DNA of 64,000 bases, taken from assembly GCA_017792465.1 (NCBI GenBank), contig CP051234.1:2698501-2762500 (forward strand). Direction: 5' to 3'. The notes under the pieces were generated by a model that did not search any database, was not told the origin of the DNA, and worked only from the letters and a program-made list of their open reading frames with translations. The first letter of the stretch is position 1. Every line of letters begins with the position of its first letter. Of this stretch, positions 1-7,663 are shown in pieces. This DNA is from Filomicrobium sp. (GTDB lineage: Bacteria > Pseudomonadota > Alphaproteobacteria > Rhizobiales > Hyphomicrobiaceae). The translations under genes and the position numbers were made by a program.

Positions 1-369
1 TTGCTGGAAGAACTTCTCGACCCGAGACTTTATCGATTCTGGCAGTGCAGAAACATCGGAGGCGAGCACGCCACAAAGTGGCAGAAGCCCCTCTTTGATC
101 CCTTGTGCGAAGAAGTCCCCATAGGCAAGAAGCTTCGCGGTGGCCTCACCGGGCCCGTGCGACAGCGCCTCCAAGTCGGCCTCAAATCGCTCCAGATACT
201 CATCGATGAGTGCTACCCCCAGGGCTTCCTTGGTGGGGAAGTGGTGGTGAATGCTTGCCTTCGCGATGCCAATCTTCGCAGAAAGATCCGAATAGCTGAA
301 TGCAGCATATCCGCGTTTGCGGATGAGAAGTTCAGCCTCTTGGAGCAATGCGGTCCGGGTCTGGTTCAT
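1..369 (-). CDS. TetR/AcrR-family transcriptional regulator (partial, C-terminus cut by window edge)
   Basis: This minus-strand reading frame starts at an ATG at 367-369 and runs off the left edge, so only the first 123 residues are seen. Residues about 10-50 form a TetR-type helix-turn-helix, including the run IGIAKASIHHHFPTKEAL at 33-50, which is the usual recognition helix followed by the YxxF/HHFP turn. The rest would be the start of the ligand-binding helical domain. TetR proteins normally repress a nearby gene; the target probably lies to the left or is its own promoter, because an inverted repeat sits 15 bases upstream of the start. The ligand cannot be told from this fragment. The plus-strand frame over the same bases is an antisense shadow. 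Confidence 0.88.
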   Translation of the reverse strand, partial: MNQTRTALLQEAELLIRKRGYAAFSYSDLSAKIGIAKASIHHHFPTKEALGVALIDEYLERFEADLEALSHGPGEATAKLLAYGDFFAQGIKEGLLPLCGVLASDVSALPESIKSRVEKFFQQ

Positions 370-383
370 GGATGACGACCTTA

Positions 384-399
384 CCTACTAGTTGGTAGG
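384..399. promoter_or_regulatory. Candidate TetR operator (inverted repeat)
   Basis: CCTAC at 384-388 is mirrored by GTAGG at 395-399, with TAGTTG between them. Its position just upstream of the tetR start fits an autoregulatory operator of the TetR family. Binding is an inference from position and symmetry. Confidence 0.45.
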
Positions 400-638
400 C
401 TATCAATGGTTTTCTGAATTCGCGGTTTGTAACGCGTGACTTTGGCTACCCAAGACAGGCTTGCCACTGACAACCGCGGCATTGCACATCGATTAAATCG
501 TAGGGATGAGAGGCGAGAGCAGTTGCCAGAGAGCTGCAGAATCCCTGCTGCTGCGAGTGGGAAAGGACCTGGAGTTAGATACGCCGAGGCTTCTGCAGCA
601 AAGAGTGTTGTCGCTCATTCGCGTCGGCTCAAAGAGTT

Positions 639-1355
639 TCAAGGCCTGGCAAAATCATAGGCGTCGATATCATTCCTGAACAGCTCCATGATCAGGCTAT
701 GCGCACGCGGAGAATTCCGGAACATCTCTTCCATAGAGGCACTTTTCGGCCGATAAGCCCCCTTTGCGTTGATCTTGGAAAAGGTCTCCCATAGCCCCTC
801 GACCGAGGGATGCAGCTCTTCGAGCTTTTTGATATCGGCTTCCAGGCGATCATAGCGAACCATGAAATCTATGATCTGCTGGCCGTCGATTTTGTAGATC
901 TCCTCGTTTCGAGAGATCAGATCGGCGTTCTTGATGACCCAGGTCTCGAAATCCATGCCCTTCTGCGCCGGCCTTGAGCGCTGCCACCAGAAGTAAAGGC
1001 TGATCGCGCTGTCGAACGGATTTCTCATTGTCGCTATTTTCGTATAGCTATCCCAATTTTCTCCACCAAGGCGCTCTTTGGCCAATTCTGCAGGAATGTG
1101 ATTGAAAAATTTTGCCGGCAGCTCACCTTTGATCGCTGCTTTAAATTTCCCGATCAAAGACAGCTCGCCCGGGGAATAACGGAAATTCTGCGGTGGCCGG
1201 TAGCCAAGCTTCGTTCTGGTTTCCTCGTCTTCCTTTGTAATCGGCGTAATGATGCTCGTTTCTGTCGCGAAACGGGAAAGCGCGATTTCCAAAGACGTGC
1301 CTCCGACCTTGCGCGCTTTCAGCACAATTATCTTTGGCTCATGAAGAACGATCAT
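639..1355 (-). CDS. Sulfotransferase-family protein
   Basis: A 238-residue protein starting at ATG 1355. It has the two hallmarks of PAPS-dependent sulfotransferases: a 5'-phosphosulfate-binding loop near the N-terminus (KARKVGGTSLE at 13-23, in the position of the usual RSGST loop) and the 3'-phosphate-binding segment RNPFDSAISLY at 111-121. The length suits small bacterial sulfotransferases that modify cell-surface glycans or small molecules. No signal peptide is visible, so it should be cytoplasmic. Neighbours (TetR regulator, chemoreceptor) do not point to a substrate, and no capsule or LPS genes are close. The acceptor is unknown. Confidence 0.75.
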   Translation of the reverse strand: MIVLHEPKIIVLKARKVGGTSLEIALSRFATETSIITPITKEDEETRTKLGYRPPQNFRYSPGELSLIGKFKAAIKGELPAKFFNHIPAELAKERLGGENWDSYTKIATMRNPFDSAISLYFWWQRSRPAQKGMDFETWVIKNADLISRNEEIYKIDGQQIIDFMVRYDRLEADIKKLEELHPSVEGLWETFSKINAKGAYRPKSASMEEMFRNSPRAHSLIMELFRNDIDAYDFARP

Positions 1356-1670
1356 AGATTGATTTGCTTTTTGCGTTCGATTGGTGGGAGCCGGCTGCGT
1401 TGGCTTGGCCCAGCACAGCAGGTTTGCTGGCTAGAGGCTGGCATTTTGAAGCCGAACATCGACTTCGTCCACCCCGCTACGGCTTCGGCTGAAGTTCGTC
1501 GAAGCCTTGGCTCAAATATGACTCTTGGTCACGACCTTCTATCACTGGAGACCGGTAACAAGGATCTGATGACGGCAGCCGAAATAGAGACCGCGCCAAA
1601 CAGCGGGTCGGCTGTCTGGCGAGGTGGGCTATGATGATCTTATGAAATCAGGGCAACCGCTTGCTCTGTG
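1356..1670. other. Gene-free stretch between sulfotransferase and chemoreceptor
   Basis: About 315 bases with no supported gene. The sulfotransferase promoter should lie in its left part. I see no tRNA, repeat or convincing small ORF; plus-strand frames here are antisense extensions without a family match. Confidence 0.4.
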
Positions 1671-1697
1671 CCTCGTTTTAAAAAACTTGAAACGAGG
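1671..1697 (-). terminator. Stem-loop directly after the chemoreceptor stop codon
   Basis: CCTCGTTT at 1671-1678 pairs with AAACGAGG at 1690-1697. The stem starts right after the chemoreceptor stop codon. The loop carries the T-rich stretch, and no U-tract follows the stem, so it may be a weak terminator or an mRNA-stabilising hairpin. Confidence 0.45.
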
Positions 1698-3167
1698 TCA
1701 GGCCACAAGGCCTCTGGAGGCTTCAATGACGTTATCTGCCGCTGCTTTTGCTGCCTCAGTTGCCGAATGGACTTGACCGAGATTTGCAGTGACGCCTTGA
1801 ACGCGGCTGGCGGCATTTTTCATGTTGTTTGAGATGTCCTGCGTCACGGCACCTTGCTCTTCGATCGCTGCGGCAATCCCCGTCGAAATTTCATCGATCG
1901 TCGAGATAACGGTAGCTATTGATTGGATCGCATTGACGGCTTCGCTGCTACCTGCTTGCACCATGGCAATCTGCGACTGGATTTCGGCCGTTGCTTTTGC
2001 CGTCTGACTTGCCAGCGATTTGACCTCCGATGCGACAACGGCAAAGCCTTTCCCCGCTTCGCCGGCGCGAGCCGCTTCTATTGTCGCATTCAGAGCAAGC
2101 AGGTTCGTCTGCGAAGCAATCGACATGATCAAGCTGATGACCTTGCCTATGCTTTCGGCTGAACTTTCCAGCCGGCTCATAATGTCGTTGGCGGTATTGC
2201 TCGCCTGGACGGCTTCCGCCGTGATCGAAGACGCTTCATTGATCCTGCCGCCGATCTCCTGAATGGACATCACGAGTTGTTCGACAGCTGCAGCGACGGC
2301 CTGAACGTTCTTGGAGGTTTGGGAGGATGAATCCGTTGCAAGATCGATTTCGTTGGACGCATTTGCGATAACCTGGCTCAAGTTCCCCAAGTCGAAGTCG
2401 ATGGTATGTTTCAGGACAAGCTTCAACGCGACCTGATCAGAGATGTCGGTGCAGAACTTCACGACTTTGTAGGGCTTGCCGGTGGGGTCCAGTATCGGAT
2501 TGTAGGTTGCGTGTAACCACAGATCGGCGCCGGCCTTATTCATTCTTTTGAAATCGCCCGACTGGAATTCACCCCTTCGCAAGTTTTGCCAAAATTCCGC
2601 GTAAGCGTTGGTTTCGGCAATTTCACTTGGGACAAAAATGCGGTGGTGCCTGCCTTTGATTTCGTCCAGGCTGTAGCCGACGGTATCGAGGAACAGCTTG
2701 TTGGCAAACAGGATATTTCCATCCAGATCGAAGTGAATGACGGCATTGGATTTGTCGATGGCTGCAATTTGGCCTTTGTACTCTGCGGTCTTAATTTTCT
2801 GGGCCGTGATATCACTGCAGAACTTGACGACCTTGAAGGGTCTGCCTTTGTCGTCGAGCAGCGGATTGTAGGTGGCCTGTATCCAAACTTCGCGGCCGCC
2901 TTTTCCAAGTCTGCGAAATTCTCCTGACTGGAACTCACCGCGGGCAAGGGCCTTCCAGAACTCGGCATAGGAGCTTGCTTGTTGTTCGTCCTGAGCGACA
3001 AACATACGATGATGGCGACCCTTGATCTCGTTTAGGTCGTAACCCACGGCTGCCAGAAAGTTGGCGTTCGCATCGAGGATCGTGCCATCGACATTGAAGT
3101 CGATCACGGCTTGAGATCGATTAAGCGCATCGATACGAGCTTGTTGCTCAGTGGTCTTCGAAAACAT
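1698..3167 (-). CDS. Soluble methyl-accepting chemotaxis protein with tandem PAS domains
   Basis: 489 residues from ATG 3167, with AGAGGA as ribosome-binding site. Two PAS domains (about 10-125 and 132-245) are close copies of each other: both contain [18 protein letters not shown] and the F/Y-KVVKFC-DI ending, which indicates tandem duplication. Residues 265-480 form the coiled-coil signalling domain, with the conserved hairpin tip around 348-383 ([20 protein letters not shown]) that contacts CheA/CheW. There is no transmembrane segment, so this is a cytoplasmic receptor; the PAS domains may bind haem, flavin or another ligand, similar to Aer-like redox sensors. No che genes lie nearby, so it must work with a kinase array encoded elsewhere. 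Confidence 0.93.
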   Translation of the reverse strand: MFSKTTEQQARIDALNRSQAVIDFNVDGTILDANANFLAAVGYDLNEIKGRHHRMFVAQDEQQASSYAEFWKALARGEFQSGEFRRLGKGGREVWIQATYNPLLDDKGRPFKVVKFCSDITAQKIKTAEYKGQIAAIDKSNAVIHFDLDGNILFANKLFLDTVGYSLDEIKGRHHRIFVPSEIAETNAYAEFWQNLRRGEFQSGDFKRMNKAGADLWLHATYNPILDPTGKPYKVVKFCTDISDQVALKLVLKHTIDFDLGNLSQVIANASNEIDLATDSSSQTSKNVQAVAAAVEQLVMSIQEIGGRINEASSITAEAVQASNTANDIMSRLESSAESIGKVISLIMSIASQTNLLALNATIEAARAGEAGKGFAVVASEVKSLASQTAKATAEIQSQIAMVQAGSSEAVNAIQSIATVISTIDEISTGIAAAIEEQGAVTQDISNNMKNAASRVQGVTANLGQVHSATEAAKAAADNVIEASRGLVA

Positions 3168-3701
3168 GCAATCCTCTTCAGGCGGCCTGCATAAGCACGC
3201 TTGCAGAATTAAAGCTCACCATTACTATAAAGTATGGCGAATTGACTTCGATCCTGTGCTGAATAACGTTCAAATACTATGATCTGTTTGCCAGATTCGT
3301 CCGATCTGGTCATCGAAGAAAGACGGAATGGTTTTTCGTTTCTTGATGATTTTTGTCCACATTATTCCAGCTTGATCCTTGTGCTGAGCGAATGTCATTC
3401 AGAGCCCGTCGATGATGCAAAAAACTGCATTGCATCGGGCCAAGTCCATCTGTGGTTCGACTGCATTGTTTCGACCCCGTTACACATTCAAATAGCATTT
3501 GGGGTTGATGGCAGGTGAGCGGGTCAATTGCTGCCTTTGAGGTGGGGAAGGAGAGCAAGCCGCCTTTCGTGGCGTGGTTTGGCAACGCTCGGTCCACGAA
3601 AGTCCTGCGAGCGTGCAAATCAATCTGCCGCGGCGTTGACGTTCGCTACCGTACGGGACCAAATTCCCAAAAACCAAGATCAAACGGGTGGCATTAGACT
3701 C
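3168..3701. other. Intergenic region between chemoreceptor and hydrolase
   Basis: Over 500 bases with divergent promoters expected at both ends. The plus-strand frame around 3279-3518 and the N-terminal extension of the hydrolase frame (3528-3701) have no recognisable protein features. I see no RNA gene or repeat. Confidence 0.4.
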
Positions 3702-4961
3702 ATGTTGCGCAGGACTTCCCCTTCCCCTGACGCGCCAGCGGCGGACACGACGGATGCGTCGGTCATCGTTACGTTGGTGCACGGGACCTTTGCGCGCGGC
3801 ACGGCCTGGACGCAAGACGGCTCGAACCTTCGCAAGTCCATCGCGGAGGCTTTGAGTACCGATCCGCAAATCTCTCCCGCCGACATCGCCTTTGACGTTT
3901 TCGAGTGGAGCGGTCGCAACGCGCATGGGGCGCGTATCAAGGCGGGCTACCAGCTCGCCGATCACATTCGCGACCTGCGCGCGCGCAATCCGGACTGCCG
4001 TCACTTCATCGTAGCGCACAGCCATGGAGGCAATATTGCGCTGCTGGCCCATAAACATCTGCCGCCCGAACTGCATGCGCTCGGTATCGCGACGCTCGGC
4101 ACGCCGTTTGTCTTTGCAAGGCCCGAAAGTCATCTGGCCGGCAAGTCGCTCGATGACCTGCTCGAAGAAGCACCAAAGCACACCAACACCTTGGCTGGAG
4201 CGTTTGCCTGGCTGGTTGGGCTACCCGTCGCGTTGAGCGCAGAAAGCTGGTTGCCCGGACTCGGCTTCACTGAATTTTATTGGGAGATTTTGTCGGGCGT
4301 CGTTGCCGGCCTTATCGCGGCACAGATTTTCAAGTTCGTCTTCCCGCCAATCGCCCGGTTTGGACATGGCTTCGGTGCCAAGCGCGCAGCTGCCAAACTG
4401 GCACAAGCCGTTGCCTTTCCTGAATTGCCACGGACGCATCTTCTAAGTTTCAACTACCCCGGCGACGAGGCGCAACGCCTGCTTGACGCGCTTGAGGCGA
4501 GCACGTCGCTGCCGCAGCGCGCGATCCGATTCATCAACGCGATTTCAGAACCGGGTTTCGGGATGTTGCTGGCGGGGCTTTTTGTGGCGGGCATCGTGTC
4601 AGCGGTCCTGCAGTCGTTCATCGATTTCGATGACGAAGCGCTGGCCGACACGGTCGCGACCTTCTTCACGGCCGTCATTATGACCGTGATCGCGCTATGG
4701 ATCGTGCTCGTCATCGTGCGGTTCGTTTTCAGCCTAATGCGCGGGCACCCTTGGGGCTTTGGCTGGGAGCGCCCGTCGCTGCATGCGCATGTGGAGATCG
4801 GGGTGGAACCCAAAGCCGCTGTTCCGGCCGCCAAGTCGCACATTAACGAGATGGTTCCATTCATCGAAAAGGCCATCCCGCGCGGCATGCGGCACGTCGG
4901 GCTCTATGAGGACGTCCGGATCCTCAAGGCCCTGGCTCATTGGATTTCCAAGGTTCACTAG
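3702..4961 (+). CDS. Membrane-associated alpha/beta hydrolase (esterase/lipase-like)
   Basis: 419 residues from ATG 3702; the frame is open further upstream but homology-like sequence begins only here. LVHGTF at 25-30 is the oxyanion-hole HG motif and VAHSHGGN at 104-111 is the nucleophile elbow (Ser107). Three hydrophobic segments (roughly 175-200, 285-310 and 320-345) suggest that the enzyme is anchored in the inner membrane between or after hydrolase elements. The acid and histidine of the triad cannot be placed with certainty. The substrate is unknown; lipid or ester hydrolysis is the general expectation. It is followed by a terminator and is probably monocistronic. Confidence 0.75.
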   Translation: MLRRTSPSPDAPAADTTDASVIVTLVHGTFARGTAWTQDGSNLRKSIAEALSTDPQISPADIAFDVFEWSGRNAHGARIKAGYQLADHIRDLRARNPDCRHFIVAHSHGGNIALLAHKHLPPELHALGIATLGTPFVFARPESHLAGKSLDDLLEEAPKHTNTLAGAFAWLVGLPVALSAESWLPGLGFTEFYWEILSGVVAGLIAAQIFKFVFPPIARFGHGFGAKRAAAKLAQAVAFPELPRTHLLSFNYPGDEAQRLLDALEASTSLPQRAIRFINAISEPGFGMLLAGLFVAGIVSAVLQSFIDFDDEALADTVATFFTAVIMTVIALWIVLVIVRFVFSLMRGHPWGFGWERPSLHAHVEIGVEPKAAVPAAKSHINEMVPFIEKAIPRGMRHVGLYEDVRILKALAHWISKVH

Positions 4962-5044
4962 CTTGATGCTATCACGTCTGCTTGGGCAAGTGCTCGGCAG
5001 TGAGGGCAGTTAGGTGTCGCACGACGCTTCGCCCAATAGCCAAA

Positions 5045-5074
5045 CGGGCCGGGCAATCGAAATTGCCCAGCCCG
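5045..5074 (+). terminator. Intrinsic terminator-like hairpin after the hydrolase
   Basis: CGGGC-C-GGGCAA pairs with TTGCCC-A-GCCCG around TCGAAA, followed by CTTATTAAT on the plus strand and by TTTGG on the minus strand. It sits between two convergent genes and could serve both. Confidence 0.6.
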
Positions 5075-5118
5075 CTTATTAATGACCTTTCGAACTCTCG
5101 TTCCGGCGAAAACAGCCC

Positions 5119-5304
5119 TTAGGCGGTTTTGAAGCCCCGGTAGATCAGGTCCAGCGCACCGCTGTTGTGTCCGGTTTGCTGAAGGGTGCGGACCCCATTG
5201 TGGGCAACACCGCGATAAACGAGTTGCGGCCGGCGATATACACGAGGCTCAGCTTTGTTCTGTTCAGCGACGTATTCGGTTCCGCGATAAATGAGTTTGT
5301 TCAT
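5119..5304 (-). CDS. Small YRG-repeat protein (DUF4278-like)
   Basis: 61 residues from ATG 5304, chosen because TTGGAGG lies nine bases upstream; the open frame extends further but without a site. The protein has three copies of a YRG element: LIYRGTEY near the start, LVYRGVAHNG in the middle and LIYRGFKTA at the end. This spacing recalls DUF4278, a family of short proteins defined by YRG motifs with no known function. It is transcribed divergently from the RHH-PII gene, and the two share a 250-base promoter region. Function unknown. Confidence 0.7.
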   Translation of the reverse strand: MNKLIYRGTEYVAEQNKAEPRVYRRPQLVYRGVAHNGVRTLQQTGHNSGALDLIYRGFKTA

Positions 5305-5400
5305 AATTCGTGCCTCCAATTGGCGTTCGATATGTCCGTCGTTCTTGTTGATGAAGTTACGCAAGGTGTGTAAGTTTGTCAAGTGAGTATGTTGCTATTA

Positions 5401-5429
5401 TTGTGTGATTTATGATTTATGTGTACAAT
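5401..5429 (+). promoter_or_regulatory. Candidate sigma-70-type promoter for the RHH-PII gene
   Basis: TTGTGT at 5401-5406 and TACAAT at 5424-5429 are separated by 17 bases in an AT-rich stretch. This would give a leader of about 125 bases before the RHH-PII start. I did not find a good sigma-54 site (GG-N10-GC with the usual flanks), which is common upstream of PII genes. Confidence 0.35.
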
Positions 5430-5561
5430 CAATTCGTTAGCATCGCAGCTGACATGGTTTCGGGGCCTAAGCGTTGAATTTGGGGCCTTGAAGCTCCGGT
5501 CCGGGCCTTCAGAAACCGGGCTTGGGCACAACAAACGGAAAACCCCACGCAGAAGGCGGCT

Positions 5562-6059
5562 ATGGCGAAACTTGATCAGCGGATACAGCTCGTTGCTTCC
5601 AATGAGTTCTCTCAACTCATTGATGACTGGCGGCGGACACAGTCGGATCTGCCATCACGTTCGGAAGCCATTCGGCGTCTGGTGGACATCGGTCTGAGGT
5701 ATGAGCGGGAGAACCCAATGCACCTGGTTACGGCGGTCATTCGTCCGCACAAATACGAAGCGGTTCGCGAGGAGCTCCTCAAACTTGGCGTCCAAGGGAT
5801 TACCGTGACGCAGGTTCAGGGCTTTGGGCGGCAGCGCGGGCAGACCGAAGTTTACCGTGGCGCCGAGTATCAGACGCACGAGGTGCCCAAGATCCGTCTT
5901 GAGATCGCCGTCACGGCCGACATTCTGCAAAGTGTCGTCGATACGATCCAGTCAACGGCGAAGACGGGGAAGATCGGTGATGGGAAGATCTTCGTGCATG
6001 CGCTTGAGCGGGCCGTGCGGATCCGCACCAACGAAGACAACGCGTCAGCGCTCGATTGA
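5562..6059 (+). CDS. Ribbon-helix-helix / PII signalling protein fusion
   Basis: One uninterrupted frame of 165 residues. Residues 1-48 look like a ribbon-helix-helix DNA-binding domain: a short strand (RIQLVAS), then DDWRRTQSDLPSRSEAIRRL. Residues 53-165 are a full-length 113-residue PII (GlnB/GlnK) protein. Counting from its own Met, it has the T-loop motif YRGAEY with Tyr at 51, the position uridylylated in enteric PII, the B-loop TGKIGDGKIFV at 83-93, and the RIRT C-loop at 101-104. All ATP/2-oxoglutarate contact regions seem intact. AGAAGG precedes the upstream ATG. A second ATG at 5718 with GGGAG six bases upstream could give a stand-alone PII. No amtB or glnA is adjacent. A DNA-binding regulator sensing nitrogen/carbon status is an inference. 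Confidence 0.85.
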   Translation: MAKLDQRIQLVASNEFSQLIDDWRRTQSDLPSRSEAIRRLVDIGLRYERENPMHLVTAVIRPHKYEAVREELLKLGVQGITVTQVQGFGRQRGQTEVYRGAEYQTHEVPKIRLEIAVTADILQSVVDTIQSTAKTGKIGDGKIFVHALERAVRIRTNEDNASALD

Positions 6060-6244
6060 CGGCGACGGTTTGGGCTTAGGGGTGAGGCCGCCATGTTCGC
6101 CGCATTGGCGGGCGAGGCTGCGCGGTTGGTGTTGGAAGAACCGCGGACGTGAAGCAGTCGGCGGGGGCGGGCTTTCGACCAAATGCGGCCACTCTGATCT
6201 GCCAAATCGAACGATCTCGATGGAATTCAGGAGACTGGTATCAG

Positions 6245-6994
6245 ATGCTGCGTCGGATCGTTTTCGGTATTATTTTCGCGCTCGCGTTGCTCGCGAGCGG
6301 CATCACCATTTACTACTGGAATGAGATCCGTATAGCCCGAGCCGAAACGCCGGCATTAGTGAAGCAAGCGTTCGACAAGTTTGGTCGCAAGATAGTCCTG
6401 AGGGACGTCTCTCAGGATCGGATAGACCTTCTCCTGAAAATCGAAGACCCAAAGTTCAAGACGCACCGCGGCGTCGATCTCACAACGCCGGGCGCTGGCA
6501 TGACTACAATCACACAAGGACTGGTTAAACTCCTCTATTTTCCCGACGGCTTCACGAAAGGAATTGCCAAGATCCGCCAGACGTTGATCGCGGAATACGC
6601 GCTCGACGATCTCATCACGAAGGACCAGCAGCTGGAACTTTACTTAAACGCCACGTACTTCGGTTCGAAGAACGGCCAGCCCATTCATGGTCTGGCGGAC
6701 GCCGCGGAGGCGTATTTCCAAAAGCCCTATACCGACCTGACTGACGATGAGTTCACCGCACTCATCGGGATGACGATTTCTCCAAACACACTCAAGCCCG
6801 GAACCGAAAAAAGCGCGACGCGCGTCGCCCGAATTAAGCGCTATCTTTCTGGCGAAGTGGTCCCGGCTTCGGTCCTCGATTTCGAGTATGTCGGCAAGCC
6901 CGGCGGTTCGATTGGGGAGGAGGCGTTGATGGCATTCTTACGATTGATAACGCATGCGGACCCGTCAACAATTCACCACCGCGAACGCGTCTAG
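6245..6994 (+). CDS. mtgA: Monofunctional peptidoglycan glycosyltransferase-like protein (GT51)
   Basis: 249 residues from ATG 6245. An N-terminal membrane anchor (about 4-25) is followed by a GT51 domain: IEDPKFKTHRG at 66-76 with the catalytic Glu67, GMTTITQGLVKLLYF at 85-99 in place of the usual GGSTITQQLVKN, and LITKDQQLELYLNATYFG further on. The size fits MtgA-type enzymes that polymerise lipid II glycan strands outside the inner membrane; there is no transpeptidase domain. The GMTTI variant, with Met for the second Gly/Ser region, departs from the housekeeping consensus, so this may be a specialised paralogue. The gene stands alone between the PII fusion and the priA remnant. Confidence 0.82.
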   Translation: MLRRIVFGIIFALALLASGITIYYWNEIRIARAETPALVKQAFDKFGRKIVLRDVSQDRIDLLLKIEDPKFKTHRGVDLTTPGAGMTTITQGLVKLLYFPDGFTKGIAKIRQTLIAEYALDDLITKDQQLELYLNATYFGSKNGQPIHGLADAAEAYFQKPYTDLTDDEFTALIGMTISPNTLKPGTEKSATRVARIKRYLSGEVVPASVLDFEYVGKPGGSIGEEALMAFLRLITHADPSTIHHRERV

Positions 6995-7052
6995 CAACTT
7001 GTGGCTTGGCAGGCGGGCGAGGCTGCGACATCAACGGCTGCCGTAACCCCAC

Positions 7053-7103
7053 CCTCACAAAAACGAATAGCGGTCGATGTCGACGGAGAGGCGGATGTCG
7101 CCT
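7053..7103 (-). repeat. Displaced copy of the priA 3' end (left direct repeat of ParA cassette)
   Basis: These 51 bases match 9096-9146, the last codons of priA, with one mismatch (C versus G, which would change Pro to Arg). Read on the minus strand it would encode the same ending, GDIRLSVDID-YSFL, plus the stop codon. Weaker similarity seems to continue to about 7165. It marks the left edge of the ParA cassette and may be an attachment-site scar. Confidence 0.85.
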
Positions 7104-7264
7104 GTAGCGGGTGAGGGAGGCGGGAGAGGCTGTGGAGGACAGTCGACGCGCGGCGCGCCGAGCACAGTGGCTTCTGGCCTTTATCAAGCGAGTGGTATTT
7201 GCTGAAATTTGTGCGCCCGCGCAATCGTGAACTCAGAGTCAGGTCCAAGTTTAACTCGCGGCAG

Positions 7265-7591
7265 TCAAGCTGCAGACCGGTTACCAATCGCTCGCTGCTT
7301 GCTTGTGAATTTCTTTAGATTCTTGTGTCGCCGCAGTATACGCTCAAATGCAGTTTTCTTGGTTGTGCTTACGGGCATAGTCGCAACGAAACCACAACCA
7401 ATTCCGACGGCTTCTGGCTGTTGCACTTCCTTGTCAGAAGTCATGGAGTTGTAAACAGGCATAAAAGCCTCGTCGTCACCAAGCGACTCTTTGAGAAGCT
7501 TCACGTAACGTTCAACAATATCTTTTCTCATCTCGCGCCGGGCCCTCTTTCGAGTTTTTCTCTTAGACGCCGACGCAACAGACTTTGCCAT
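7265..7591 (-). CDS. Small basic protein of the ParA cassette, unknown function
   Basis: 108 residues from ATG 7591, lying 72 bases downstream of the ParA gene on the same strand and probably cotranscribed. The N-terminus is strongly basic (KRKTRKRARREMRK at about 10-23), and so is the C-terminus (RRHKNLKKF); the middle is mixed with a short glycine-rich hydrophobic patch (GIGCGFVATMP). No family recognised. Basic partners encoded after ParA are often DNA-binding adaptors such as ParB-like proteins, but there is no ParB motif here, so that role is only a guess. The ribosome-binding site is poor (AGGA 13 bases upstream). Confidence 0.55.
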   Translation of the reverse strand: MAKSVASASKRKTRKRARREMRKDIVERYVKLLKESLGDDEAFMPVYNSMTSDKEVQQPEAVGIGCGFVATMPVSTTKKTAFERILRRHKNLKKFTSKQRAIGNRSAA

Positions 7592-7663
7592 GGTTAAATT
7601 GAATTCCTACGTAACGGATGTAGCAATCGAATCACCTGAGAGAACCCTTGCATAGAATTGTGT

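Noticed and set aside
436-660. Possible small plus-strand gene between tetR and the sulfotransferase gene
   Set aside because: No ribosome-binding site, overlaps the sulfotransferase 3' end, and the composition is not protein-like.
5383-5561. Sigma-54 promoter for the PII gene
   Set aside because: No GG-N10-GC element with the expected flanking bases; a sigma-70-like pair at 5401-5429 fits better.
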